Positions 21,201 to 28,943 of a stretch of 31,991 bases of DNA are shown in pieces. The notes beneath the pieces were generated by a model that was not told the DNA's origin, made no database searches, and saw nothing but the letters and a program-made list of their open reading frames with translations. The position numbers and the translations under genes were made by a program. The first letter of the stretch is position 1, and each line of letters opens with the position of its first letter. Where the stretch lies: IMG/VR virus record IMGVR_UViG_3300035070_000401, positions 1 through 31,991 of that record; one strand, 5' to 3'. Source of the stretch: a virus.

Positions 21201-22824
21201 TGGTAAGATACCCTTTGGTATTGGCAAAGGAAAGAAACTTAATTTCTTAGCTAATGACCCTACAAACACACTCCTTAGAATTGGCTTCCAAAGTTCTTTT
21301 GGTTTTATGAACATTTCTCAGTTTGTCATGCAAGGGTTACACGCTACAACCATCATGGCTATATCACCTAAGTATGGCCTCAATGCAGCGGCTATGGTCT
21401 TTGCTCAAAGAGGTCTACTAGGTTCAGCTAAAACTCCTGAGGCTTACAAAGAAGGTGTTAAAAGACTAGCTAAACATCACAGTCTTACAGAAGAAACTGC
21501 TGAAGAACTGCTAGAGTACATTAGAACTTCAGGTAGGCACATAGTTGCAGGTGACGCTATTGAAGCTGGTACAGGTATTTCTTGGAATATCTCAGGATGG
21601 AGAGGTAACAGCAATAAGTACAACTCCTTTTCAGCTAAAGCCCAAAGAGTTACAGATGCGTTAGCTAAAGGTTTAGACGTAGGTCTTTATCCTTTTAATG
21701 CAGGTGAGCGTTTGTCTCGTCTTACAGCTATCAATACAGCCTTCCTAGAGTTTAAAGCTAAATACCCTAACGTATCTGCTTCGTCTGACTTTGGTAGGCA
21801 GTTCATAACCAGCAGAGAACAGACCCTTACGTTTAATATGACTACAGCAGACAGAGCTATGGTTCAATCTAGCCTTATGAAGGTTCCTACTCAGTGGCTT
21901 TCCTACAGTTTTAGGTCTATGGAAGCAGTCTTTGTAGGTAGGGGTCTAACTAAAATGGAAAGAGCCCAATTATTCTTTATGATGGCTCCTCTGTATGGTT
22001 TAACTGGCTTTGGGGCGGGTAATGCTGCTGACTATGTAGGTGAGAAATTAGGCTTTGAACCTGGAGGCTCATCTTACGTTGGTCTTAAGTATGGGTTCTT
22101 CGATGGTATCTCCCACGCCTTAGGTGGACAAGAAGGTTGGGTAGGATTAGGGACAAGATTGGCTCCTATAGGTGCTTTCTTAGATACTTACGAAAAGATA
22201 TTCGAAGAAGAAACTATTGGAGCAATAGGTGGTCCGTCTGGTGAAATTGTCACTAACATTGGCGGTGCTGTTTTTGATGCTCTTGCTGACTTAGCTCACG
22301 GTAGAACAGCGTTAATGACTGAGGACTTAATTAAAGTACTTCGTCAGCCATCAGGTCTTAACAACGTAGCTAAATTTTTAGGTATTATAAATAACGGTAT
22401 GTATCGCAGTAAAAGTGGTGTTTCTGTAGGGGATGAAATGGGCATAGGTCAAGCTCTAATGGCTCTTGGCGGCTTTACTCCTGGGCCTGTTCAAGAAATT
22501 TACGAAAGAAAAGGTCAGGTATACAACGACAAAAAATCTCTTAGTAAGTTTAGAAAAGAAATTAGTCAAGAAGCTGACACAGCCCTTCGTTATATCTCAG
22601 AAGGTGACGAAGAAAGAGGAAGAAAAATGATTAGTGAGATAAGTGCTAAAATTGCTACGTCAGGTTTTAGTTTCAAGGAGACGGTTAGTCTTAGGAAATC
22701 AGCTTTGGCACCATTCCAAAAAGACTATCAGAAAATGTATATTCAAATGTTCAAGGACCCTAAGAATACTTACGGTACTAGAGCGTTCAGAAAACTTACT
22801 AAGAACCCTGAGGAGAATAACTAA
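18250..22824 (+). CDS. Large internal virion (ejection) protein, 1524 aa
   Basis: Follows the gp14-like gene after 39 bases with an AAGGAATAAAGT leader. The N-terminus is acidic and helical (residues 1-150), then mixed helical, with a Gly/Ala-rich hydrophobic part near 240-260. Hydrophobic stretches at about 1025-1060 (GFMNISQFVMQGLHATTIMA and following) and 1240-1260 (QLFFMMAPLYGLTGFGAGNA) could enter the membrane during ejection. No catalytic motif is recognised. Position and size match the gp15/gp16 class of ejection proteins, which are poorly conserved. The stop overlaps the next start as TAATG. Function is inferred from context, and I am confident only that it is a virion protein of the core/ejection type. 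Confidence 0.75.
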   Translation: MPEIGNEEEMVFEEIGATSSEPIPLTPERSMDILVATGEPLETSEEAKASLAPYSQDALREVLSSAEADRLTLDEVQAKAIELSEKQRAFEENPDVVLEQAALVNNPAVSSAESNLAVNTQRALEEVEAAITEAKEENSTVGNMLNFLDRELVRAVVNPIEAFTERDTRSTTEIMSRSLGDPKDFLTWFKGYLEERKEEGVFRSGSISALEALKEEVGNLGFDPNSGFKKAFSLIDLPAIGTVAASAKVVGKGLQLTSIIGSKTTVGRVTALRGERAGEEAAETILERGPDPETVVGRGDATQDLSGSEPVRANNSSFAQKLTETALAKEIDQLDRKGAFGRSVTKEKIAEAAGKIIQDIRDNTTNVIRSDAKIVNEGLGNWLVSVRLGKAKTGDAYLPIQTKAVKEGERIVAKLADGTAVKAKDELSTFGETTGTGTGKEGTSKIEYKVPPSVKRAAEKLGPTAKVVQLDPADASKGYVIEVTERVSTLGLQDKLGVELNLKNDLARRTVGKLFNNRLMAGAALRDNRFLTTLAQLGQGGRAVVRDIVRPYEKSIKALDSKGKFTLNAVYAKLRDGEHAHVRTRYTDEEFFDEYRKLHPDGAEATQKELDAYHDLATVEETAYLIETTNVLQRFLSKGYNRAVEVAPGVFTPAKRITKAELKDSDIVLDVEGRVYGRLNDEIVFGDLADDIPVWKLDQALPTGQSFVVNPTNARLIDPTDVMGYNPGGRRINPNAKYFLVIGGQGKRVKALLSTFSEADAKVAKDQMRVVLKAINEGSSDIDEIIKRNNDWNPDIQSKAQFDELAFEQGWVKNRGDQIEGDVAYRARDGEIIGGDLDNADLWANTSAEDYIQNDMRRQDKVLMDFGGGKTYNIDPVSSTFAQFGDSVFTYTNKAYTQNAMVGWVKAALPKDGVKRSEWFKKAGGVSESDYETLFRNAEVTGTDEFAVRMRELRNITLRRLNMQDEPSRFMEQLGTKTAEYIFDGKIPFGIGKGKKLNFLANDPTNTLLRIGFQSSFGFMNISQFVMQGLHATTIMAISPKYGLNAAAMVFAQRGLLGSAKTPEAYKEGVKRLAKHHSLTEETAEELLEYIRTSGRHIVAGDAIEAGTGISWNISGWRGNSNKYNSFSAKAQRVTDALAKGLDVGLYPFNAGERLSRLTAINTAFLEFKAKYPNVSASSDFGRQFITSREQTLTFNMTTADRAMVQSSLMKVPTQWLSYSFRSMEAVFVGRGLTKMERAQLFFMMAPLYGLTGFGAGNAADYVGEKLGFEPGGSSYVGLKYGFFDGISHALGGQEGWVGLGTRLAPIGAFLDTYEKIFEEETIGAIGGPSGEIVTNIGGAVFDALADLAHGRTALMTEDLIKVLRQPSGLNNVAKFLGIINNGMYRSKSGVSVGDEMGIGQALMALGGFTPGPVQEIYERKGQVYNDKKSLSKFRKEISQEADTALRYISEGDEERGRKMISEISAKIATSGFSFKETVSLRKSALAPFQKDYQKMYIQMFKDPKNTYGTRAFRKLTKNPEENN

Positions 22825-25800
22825 TGGCCGGTCCTTTTTATAACCCAGCAGCAGGTATGGGTATCGAACAAGCAGGTGCAAGTGCAGTAGAAAGTCCTGT
22901 AGCTCCTGTTACAACCTCAGCCGCCGACGCACTTACTGCTGGTTTTAACCTAGCTGCTGAGGGTGTGTCTTTGTACGCTAAGGACCAAAGGTATAAGAAT
23001 AGATACGGAGGGACCAGAAGCGGTAGACCTGACCCTAACTTGGCTCGTTTCTCAGAAGAGGTTCAGATAGCTCTCCGAAATAAAGAGCAGTTTGGAGAAG
23101 GCCGTTTTAAAATGGACATGAATAGAATTGTCCAAAACTTTGGTTCAGCAGGTCAGGCAATAGATAGAGACATGCTAACCTATTTTGAGCAGACAACAGG
23201 CTTACCTTCTGATACATACTTTGGTGTTGACCCAGTAGAAAAGTTTAAAGCAGCCCAAATTCAAACTCCAGAAATACAAGCTGCCGCTGCTCCTTTGATT
23301 GCTGCTGGGATGGACCCAGAGAAAGCCTTAAACCAAGCCTTAGAAGAGCAACAAACTTTTACTAGACTATCTGAAAATCTAAAACGAATTAATACACAAA
23401 ATGCAGCAGAATATATGGCACCAAAGGGTGGACAAGAAACCCAACAAGGGATTATTCAATTTTTTAGGGATACTGCCTATAGCCGACTAACCGCACTGGT
23501 TAACACAGGGAAAGCTACAGAACAAGATGCCAGAATAGTACTATCTAACTATCAAGCGTTACTAGCTACACCTAAAATGCAGATTCCTTCAGGTGTTAGT
23601 CCTGAAGTTAGGGCGCAAGAGGTCGCCTCTAGAAATAACCTAAAAGGCTCTATCGAAACTGTAGTGAAATTACTAGATGCTGGAGAACAGGGTCAGTCAC
23701 TGTTGCAGAACATTGCACAAGACCCAAAGATGCCTGACGACGATAAAAAGAATATGCTTGCAAGAATTTCTTTGCTTTCAGCTAAAGACCCAGTTCAGTT
23801 AATGTCTTTTATGGGCATTTCAGATATGAATGACTTGATAAAAGGTAACACAGCCTTAGGTAAACTTCCGCCAAGTAATTTTGAACTGGGTAATTTAAAC
23901 AGTGTAACTTCTAAAGGTTTAGCAAAAGCACCTCCAGGGCAGACTCCACCTCCTGAAGAGATTGTACCTCCTGAGCTTTCAGATGCAATTAAGAAGATGT
24001 CGTCAAGTGAGTTAGTAAGGTTTACTCAAGGTAACGCCAAGAAAGCATCTTATCCCGGCTGGGACTTTAACTCCCAAGAAGATGTAAAGGCTTTTGCTAC
24101 TTCTATGTACAGTGTAGCTCAAGGACTTACTGCACCTCAGCAGAATAGACTACGAACGATTGATGACTTAGGCAAACTATTAAATAGGAATATCTTTAAA
24201 AACCTAGACTCCCTAGATAAGGTGGACCCAGAGCAAGCAGCGTTACTTAGAGCTTCTTTAGGTGTAGGTTTGACTACTGAACTTACCAGAAGGAAGGTGC
24301 AGCTTAGTTCTATAGAAAAAAGTCTAGTAGGTGACGCAGCATCAGATGGTATTACCACAGCTAAGTTTAACCTAGAGACAGGTAAGTACGAGTTAACTCC
24401 TGAGTTTATTAACAGTCAGACCCCTGAGGATATGAAGTCTTTTCAGGTGGGTGTCGATTATGCCTACGGAGGTGACTTAGCTAAAGGTGCCGAGAATAAT
24501 TTCGTTAGGCTTACCACCGCAAGAAGCCCTAACCAAGGTCCAGGTGACGCAAGTAAAGTAGTGTCCGACGGAAACCTTATAAGAATTGAAGATGCCCAAA
24601 GAAACAGGAGAGCTACCGCAGCCCTTCGACAGTTCTACTCTTCTTTAGATGCTGGCGGTCAATTACCTCCTCTTGCTCAGGAGTTTAGCGATCCATCGAC
24701 AGAAGCTAGAAGAGTTGCTGCGACAGTGGCTGGTACTGCTCCTATGAACCAAGCATCTCCTCCCCCTCCTGCTGTTGAACAACCGGCAGACCAAGGTATA
24801 GGCACTAGCCCTAGACCTACGAACCAAAGACCAGAGGTTACTTTAACACCTACCAATAGAATGACTAGTGCTGGTAGAAGGCTCTATGAAACGTCTGAAG
24901 GAGAGTTGGTATCTGAAAAAACTACTACAGTTCAAGACCCAAATAGCAAACTGTGGTATAATATACCTACTATAAACAATGGCACTATGATGTCTGTTGA
25001 TGAAGCTGCTGAGCTTTACCTTGGTAAGGGTGAAGTTAAGGACGTAGAAACTGGACGTGTTATCCAAAGTTTCGAAACAATAGAAGAAGCTGAAAACGCA
25101 GCTAGAGCCAGAAGTCAAGAACTTAGACAAGGACAGACTATGGACCAAGCACCTCCGCCTCCTATTGTACAACCTGCTGGAGCTACCTCAGGTATATCCT
25201 CAGTTACTGAGGCCGGGGCTGGCTTTACGACTGTAACTAAGGCTGATGGAACTGTAGTCAAACGTGAAGGTGTTCGTAACTGGAGAAATAACAACCCAGG
25301 TAACTTAGAAGCAGGGGACTTTGCAACGTCTAAAGGTGCAATAGGTAGTGACGGAAGGTTTGCTGTATTTAAGACCTATGAAGAAGGAAGGGAGGCTATG
25401 CGATCTCTTCTGTTCGAAGGTAAAAACTACAGAACCAAAACAATCTCCGAAGCTATTACTAGGTATGCCCCTCCTAAAGAAAACGACACAGACCTCTACA
25501 TTAAAAGAGTTACAGATGCTTTAGGGGTTTCTGACAGTACAAAACTTAGTGACCTTAGCAATGACCAAAGGTCTGCTATGTTAGACGCTATGCAAAAACA
25601 TGAAGGCTTTAAAGAAGGGACTGAAACGGTAGTTGAACCTTCTTCTGGTCCCGATTTAGTTTCTAGGGCAGGGACTGCTATAGGTCAAGCTCTTTCGTCA
25701 CCTGCTCAAGCAGCGCCTTTGCCTGACAGTATGTTACCACCAGGGTTTAGGTCTACAGACTCACAGGGTCGTCCGTTCCTACGTCCTGAAGAAGGTGCTG

Positions 25801-26630
25801 AGGTTACTCAAGGCAGTATGCTAGATAGTCTTATATCTTCAGTTAGGTCTGCCTTAAACTTGGGGTCAGACGAAGAGGCTCGGTCAACAGCTGAGAAACT
25901 TATGCAGAGTGGTATCATTCCTCGTAGACCTGAAAGGAAACCTATGAGGCTACCTCCTGTTAGGCCAACAGAACAAGAGCTGGCTGAAGCAAACCAGTTG
26001 ACACCATTTGAAAGTTTTATAGAAAAAGCAAAAGATAGTACAGCTTATGTCGTAAACAGTATGGCCGAATTAGGTCAGGATATAACAGGAACTCCTGATG
26101 CTTTAGCTATGATGATTAAAGACGTAGGGTATAAAAATACACTAGGTATTCCTTTGGATAGAAAAACTCAAACGAAGTCTGACCTAAAGGCTAGTACATA
26201 TTCTGCTTTACAAGATTTAGCTAAGATAGCTCTTTCTAAAGGTAGGATGAGTATAGAATGGGATGACTACGGAGTAGACTCTAACAATATAAACATCAAG
26301 GCTTTAATTGGAGGAGGCGATACAAAAGCCGCTGATGATTTTTACCCTAGAAATAAATTAGGTTTCCTAAGGTTAGCTAAAACTCTTATGGTAGACCCTA
26401 AATTAGACGCTGCTTTGACTATCGGCGGGGCATCTCTAAAGAAAAATGACAAGGGTGAGATTATTCTAACAGACACTTACGACGCTGAAAAGTTTCTTAA
26501 AGGGTCTGCTTCTGGAGGTATTTACGGGTTTGTAAGAAATTATCTAGGTAAAGAAGGCCGCCTATCCCTAGAAAAAACAACAGATTCAAAAATTAAATGG
26601 GAAGTTAACTTAGGTAAGCTAGAGGAGTAG
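22824..26630 (+). CDS. Large internal virion protein with P5-like muralytic domain
   Basis: 1268 aa. Residues 1-600 are mainly helical. Pro-rich linkers at about 650-675 and 768-785 separate two recognisable modules. Module 1 (about 680-765) has GRRLYETSEGELVSEKTTTV and NIPTINNGTMMSVDEAAELY, a repeat-type domain seen in internal virion proteins. Module 2 (about 813-925) has NWRNNNPGNLEAGDFATS, GSDGRFAVFKTYEEG, then RYAPPKENDTDLYI. This pattern is annotated as 'structural protein P5'-like in phages and is believed to be a peptidoglycan-cutting domain. It would locally open the cell wall during DNA entry, as the gp16 transglycosylase does in T7. The C-terminal part (about 1090-1268) includes an EWDDYGVDSNN segment. 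Confidence 0.8.
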   Translation: MAGPFYNPAAGMGIEQAGASAVESPVAPVTTSAADALTAGFNLAAEGVSLYAKDQRYKNRYGGTRSGRPDPNLARFSEEVQIALRNKEQFGEGRFKMDMNRIVQNFGSAGQAIDRDMLTYFEQTTGLPSDTYFGVDPVEKFKAAQIQTPEIQAAAAPLIAAGMDPEKALNQALEEQQTFTRLSENLKRINTQNAAEYMAPKGGQETQQGIIQFFRDTAYSRLTALVNTGKATEQDARIVLSNYQALLATPKMQIPSGVSPEVRAQEVASRNNLKGSIETVVKLLDAGEQGQSLLQNIAQDPKMPDDDKKNMLARISLLSAKDPVQLMSFMGISDMNDLIKGNTALGKLPPSNFELGNLNSVTSKGLAKAPPGQTPPPEEIVPPELSDAIKKMSSSELVRFTQGNAKKASYPGWDFNSQEDVKAFATSMYSVAQGLTAPQQNRLRTIDDLGKLLNRNIFKNLDSLDKVDPEQAALLRASLGVGLTTELTRRKVQLSSIEKSLVGDAASDGITTAKFNLETGKYELTPEFINSQTPEDMKSFQVGVDYAYGGDLAKGAENNFVRLTTARSPNQGPGDASKVVSDGNLIRIEDAQRNRRATAALRQFYSSLDAGGQLPPLAQEFSDPSTEARRVAATVAGTAPMNQASPPPPAVEQPADQGIGTSPRPTNQRPEVTLTPTNRMTSAGRRLYETSEGELVSEKTTTVQDPNSKLWYNIPTINNGTMMSVDEAAELYLGKGEVKDVETGRVIQSFETIEEAENAARARSQELRQGQTMDQAPPPPIVQPAGATSGISSVTEAGAGFTTVTKADGTVVKREGVRNWRNNNPGNLEAGDFATSKGAIGSDGRFAVFKTYEEGREAMRSLLFEGKNYRTKTISEAITRYAPPKENDTDLYIKRVTDALGVSDSTKLSDLSNDQRSAMLDAMQKHEGFKEGTETVVEPSSGPDLVSRAGTAIGQALSSPAQAAPLPDSMLPPGFRSTDSQGRPFLRPEEGAEVTQGSMLDSLISSVRSALNLGSDEEARSTAEKLMQSGIIPRRPERKPMRLPPVRPTEQELAEANQLTPFESFIEKAKDSTAYVVNSMAELGQDITGTPDALAMMIKDVGYKNTLGIPLDRKTQTKSDLKASTYSALQDLAKIALSKGRMSIEWDDYGVDSNNINIKALIGGGDTKAADDFYPRNKLGFLRLAKTLMVDPKLDAALTIGGASLKKNDKGEIILTDTYDAEKFLKGSASGGIYGFVRNYLGKEGRLSLEKTTDSKIKWEVNLGKLEE

Positions 26631-26633
26631 ACC

Positions 26634-27077
26634 ATGGGTGGATTACCCTTAGAACTAATCACCATGCTAGGCTCAGGGTTGTTGTCAGGAGTTATGACAC
26701 TCTGGGGCCAAGCAGCTAAGTCCAAACAAGAAGCATTCAACAGGGCCATCGAAGGACTATCTGCACAGTCAGAAGCTACAGACCTAGCTAGGAGATACGA
26801 GAACAAGGGTTTCCAAGTTACTCGTAGGATCATAGCTCTTGCATCTGTAGCTGCTATCATAGTCTGGCCTAAGATTGTAGCTGTCTTCTGGCCTGAGATA
26901 CCTGTCACAGTAGGGTATACTGAGTGGCACCCAGGCTTCTTGTTCCTTACTGAGGGGACTGAGGAGACTACATGGCAGGCACTAACCGGGTTGGTCATCA
27001 CACCCTTAGATACCCACCTACTTGGAGCCATCATAGGTATGTACTTTGGTGCATCTATGGTTAAGAACGCGAGGTAA
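26634..27077 (+). CDS. Holin-like membrane protein
   Basis: 147 aa with three hydrophobic segments: about 5-25 (weak), about 65-87 (RIIALASVAAIIVWPKIVAV) and about 120-140 (TPLDTHLLGAIIGMYFGASM). The N-terminal helical region is amphipathic and charged. The motifs GFQVTRRIIALASV and LVITPLDTHLLGAIIG belong to a family found near the end of the late operon in marine podoviruses, often annotated as holin or membrane protein. Size and three-helix plan suit a class I holin, which would time lysis. A GAGGAG site precedes the ATG. No endolysin gene is seen nearby, so the holin role is likely but unproven. Confidence 0.6.
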   Translation: MGGLPLELITMLGSGLLSGVMTLWGQAAKSKQEAFNRAIEGLSAQSEATDLARRYENKGFQVTRRIIALASVAAIIVWPKIVAVFWPEIPVTVGYTEWHPGFLFLTEGTEETTWQALTGLVITPLDTHLLGAIIGMYFGASMVKNAR

Positions 27078-27082
27078 AGATT

Positions 27083-27352
27083 ATGGCTAAGAAACTAGAC
27101 AAATCTAAAATGAAGTGTAACAAACCTAAGCGTACTCCAGGTCATGCTACTAAGTCTCATGTAGTTAAGGCTTGTGCTAATGGCAAAGAGAAGATCATTA
27201 GGTTTGGTCAACAAGGTGTATCAGGTGCAGGTAAAAGCCCTAAGTCAGCTAAGGACAAAGCTAGGAAGAAGTCCTTCAAAGCTAGACACGCTAAGAATAT
27301 CAAGAAGGGTAAGATGTCTGCTGCGTACTGGGCTGACAAGGTGAAGTGGTAA
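27083..27352 (+). CDS. Small lysine-rich conserved phage protein 1
   Basis: 89 aa, strongly basic (MAKKLDKSKMKCNKPKRTPG), with HVVKACANGKEKIIRFGQQG in the middle and a C-terminus KKGKMSAAYWADKVKW. I recall this as a common conserved protein in marine podoviruses and other environmental phages. The two cysteines and basic tail suggest nucleic-acid binding. It opens a run of five tiny basic genes. The next gene starts inside its stop (TAATG). Role unknown: DNA compaction, RNA binding or a virion component are all possible. Confidence 0.75.
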   Translation: MAKKLDKSKMKCNKPKRTPGHATKSHVVKACANGKEKIIRFGQQGVSGAGKSPKSAKDKARKKSFKARHAKNIKKGKMSAAYWADKVKW

Positions 27353-27531
27353 TGGCTAAAGCAACTCCAACTAACCCATCTCTGTGGTCTAGAGCTAAGG
27401 CTGAGGCCAAGAAGAAGTTCAAAGTCTACCCTTCAGCGTATGCTAATGCTTGGGCTGCTAAGTGGTACAAAGGTAAAGGCGGAAGCTGGAAAGGTGGTGA
27501 CAATAAAGTCTCTAAGAAAGGTAAGAAATAA
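27352..27531 (+). CDS. Small basic DUF5872-like protein 2
   Basis: 59 aa. I start it at the ATG at 27352, which overlaps the stop of the previous gene (TAATG), rather than a GTG two codons upstream. The sequence LWSRAKAEAKKKFKVYPSAY then ANAWAAKWYKGKGGSW is the DUF5872-type pattern of aromatic and lysine residues common in phage and environmental proteins. The fold may be a short helical hairpin followed by a basic Gly-rich tail. It is coupled to the next tiny gene through another TAATG. Confidence 0.75.
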   Translation: MAKATPTNPSLWSRAKAEAKKKFKVYPSAYANAWAAKWYKGKGGSWKGGDNKVSKKGKK

Positions 27532-27701
27532 TGGCTAAAGGTGTTAAACACTATCTAAAAGATGGCACAGAGTATAAGGGTAATATGCACAAGATGCCAA
27601 ATGGTCAGATTCATTCAGGTAAGACACACGGTAAAACTAGTAAACGTCTGTATCACTTTAAAGACCTGAGTGCGGCTTCAAAAAAGAAAGCCAGAAAGTA
27701 A
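27531..27701 (+). CDS. Small basic protein 3, 56 aa
   Basis: A 56-codon ORF between two TAATG junctions, easily missed by length cut-offs. The product begins MAKGVKHYLKDGTEYKGNMH and ends SAASKKKARK. It contains the short pattern KMPNGQIHSGKTHGKTSKRL. Its pI must be high. The perfect stop/start coupling on both sides and the MAK start shared with its neighbours make it a real gene. Motifs such as HYLKDGTEYKG are reminiscent of other phage cluster proteins, but I cannot name a family. Confidence 0.75.
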   Translation: MAKGVKHYLKDGTEYKGNMHKMPNGQIHSGKTHGKTSKRLYHFKDLSAASKKKARK

Positions 27702-27925
27702 TGGCTAAAGGAGGCTTAGGTAAGTGGTTCTCTGAACAGTGGACTGACGTAAAGACAGGCAAGCCATGCGGTAGGAAGTCAGCTAAAGGTAAATCCAAAA
27801 GACCCTACCCAGCATGTAGGCCTAAGAGTGTTGCTTCTAGAATTACTAAGAAGGAAGCAGCTAAGAAGACCGGACCCAAGAGGGTTAAGTGGTCAACAAC
27901 AGCAAGTGGAAAGAAAAGGAAATAA
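27701..27925 (+). CDS. Small basic conserved protein 4
   Basis: 74 aa starting MAKGGLGKWFSEQWTDVKTG, then KPCGRKSAKGKSKRPYPACR, and a basic tail ending in KKRK. The pattern GLGKWF-(S/G)-E-x-W-x-D-(V/I)-K-TGKPCGR with a second Cys in YPACR is a widespread small phage/environmental protein type. The two Cys might bind zinc. It is TAATG-coupled to the preceding gene. Confidence 0.75.
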   Translation: MAKGGLGKWFSEQWTDVKTGKPCGRKSAKGKSKRPYPACRPKSVASRITKKEAAKKTGPKRVKWSTTASGKKRK

Positions 27926-27927
27926 CT

Positions 27928-28035
27928 ATGCCGTATTCCGAAACTAAGGGTGCAACGCCCTACAAGAACGCTACCAAGAAAAAGGTAGAAGACAAGAAGA
28001 AAAAGAAGAAACCTATGAAAAAGAGAATGAAGTAG
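27928..28035 (+). CDS. Tiny basic peptide 5, 35 aa
   Basis: The ATG at 27928 follows the previous stop by 2 bases, with AAAAGGAAATAACT as its leader. The product is MPYSETKGATPYKNATKKK followed by a run of lysines with few other residues, ending MKKRMK. The codons stay in frame up to TAG 28033-28035, just 8 bases before the terminator stem. It is the last gene of the late operon. Being so short, its reality rests on the ribosome-binding site, spacing and membership of the cluster. Confidence 0.6.
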   Translation: MPYSETKGATPYKNATKKKVEDKKKKKKPMKKRMK

Positions 28036-28043
28036 GTAAGACT

Positions 28044-28087
28044 AAGGGGAGAGCCATTGGATTGGTCCTCCCCTTTTTCTTTTTTTT
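28044..28087 (+). terminator. Intrinsic terminator of the late operon
   Basis: AAGGGGAG pairs with CTCCCCTT; after an A-C mismatch, GCCA pairs with TGGT around a 6-base loop. The tract TTTTTCTTTTTTTT follows. It lies 8 bases after the last late gene and 17 bases before the end of the converging thyX gene. On the opposite strand the stem exists without a good T-tract, so it mainly serves rightward transcription. Confidence 0.9.
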
Positions 28088-28103
28088 AGGTAGTCCCTGA
28101 GGT

Positions 28104-28808
28104 TTAACCCTGCTTGAAGGAGTACTCAATTAGCATCTCAGGTTGAACGAACTCAACTATGTCTGGGAACACCTTAGCTATCTCAAAGGCACAAGCCCTA
28201 GCTAATCGCCTATGCTCCTTCTGAGTAGACTCATGGGTTCTCAGTTCGATGTAGTGAATCCATGACCTAAGACTTGCATTAGCAAACAGTCTAGTTCTAG
28301 TCAAACCCTCAGGGAGTAATGCTCTAGCCTGCTCCTTAGCTATGCCCTTCTTTAAGGCTTCGTCGTACAAGCTAAAGCACTGGTCAATGACTTTATCCTG
28401 AGATGCCTTCCACCATATTTCAGTAGCTGCATTTGTATTAGGCAAGGAGTTCTGTCTGTTGACCGTATCCTGTAGCCTAGTCTCCCTTCTGTCTGAGTTA
28501 GTCTCAGTAGCTGCGTACCTCTGAGAGAACTCCTGAAACCCAGTGAAGGATTTATGCCTGAGTAGTTGTCTAGCTATATCCCTAGTAGTAGTTATGTCTA
28601 AGCAAACACTCACCATCTCGAAGGGGGACCAGTGCTTGTGGTTAATCAAGTAGTGAATCAGCTTAGAGTTGTTAAGCCCTGAGATTTGAGACGTAGGGTT
28701 AGACACTCTAGCGTAGTAGGCAATCAAGTCAGTGAAGTTATCACCTACACTAACCCCTTTGGTTGCCTTTGTGTAACCAGCTAAATTAACTTCACAAGTC
28801 ATTGTCAA
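28104..28808 (-). CDS. thyX: FAD-dependent thymidylate synthase ThyX
   Basis: 234 aa, the normal size. ThyX makes dTMP from dUMP with methylene-tetrahydrofolate, NADPH and FAD. Visible motifs are HKHWSPFE (residues 57-64), then RHKSFTGFQEFSQRY (84-98), corresponding to the ThyX signature RHR-x7-S-x-R. Two features are odd: the third residue is Lys instead of the usual Arg, and there are eight instead of seven residues before the Ser. The C-terminal RSWIHYIELRTHESTQKEHR is the conserved substrate-binding helix region. A good AAAGGAG site is 6 bases before the ATG; AACTC/GAGTT around it could form a small hairpin. It is the last gene of the leftward operon, right after the tRNA. Confidence 0.93.
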   Translation of the reverse strand: MTMTCEVNLAGYTKATKGVSVGDNFTDLIAYYARVSNPTSQISGLNNSKLIHYLINHKHWSPFEMVSVCLDITTTRDIARQLLRHKSFTGFQEFSQRYAATETNSDRRETRLQDTVNRQNSLPNTNAATEIWWKASQDKVIDQCFSLYDEALKKGIAKEQARALLPEGLTRTRLFANASLRSWIHYIELRTHESTQKEHRRLARACAFEIAKVFPDIVEFVQPEMLIEYSFKQG

Positions 28809-28831
28809 CTCCTTTTTTAGAGTTAGTAGTT

Positions 28832-28908
28832 TGGCGTCCCCGGTAGGATTCGAACCTACGACCCACAGCTTAGAAGGCTGTTGCTCTATCCTGCTGAGCT
28901 ACGGAGAC
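28832..28908 (-). tRNA. tRNA-Arg (anticodon UCU)
   Basis: 77 nt with encoded CCA (plus 28832-28834). The acceptor stem GTCTCCG/CGGGGAC has 7 pairs with one G-U. The D-arm is GCTC/GAGC. The anticodon stem ACAGC/GCTGT encloses the loop CTTCTAA, giving anticodon TCT. The T-arm GTAGG-TTCGAAT-CCTAC is canonical. It reads AGA/AGG codons, which most structural genes of this phage use heavily. It sits inside the leftward operon between the 141-aa gene and thyX, so it would be cut from a longer transcript. Confidence 0.97.
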
Positions 28909-28943
28909 TAACCCTGCTGAGTACCTTACGAAGCTACTAAGAC

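Noticed and set aside
28832-28921. tRNA-associated integration (att) site.
   Set aside because: No integrase in view. The duplicated segment is only 9 bases, from the D-arm rather than the tRNA 3' end, and the tRNA lies inside a phage operon.
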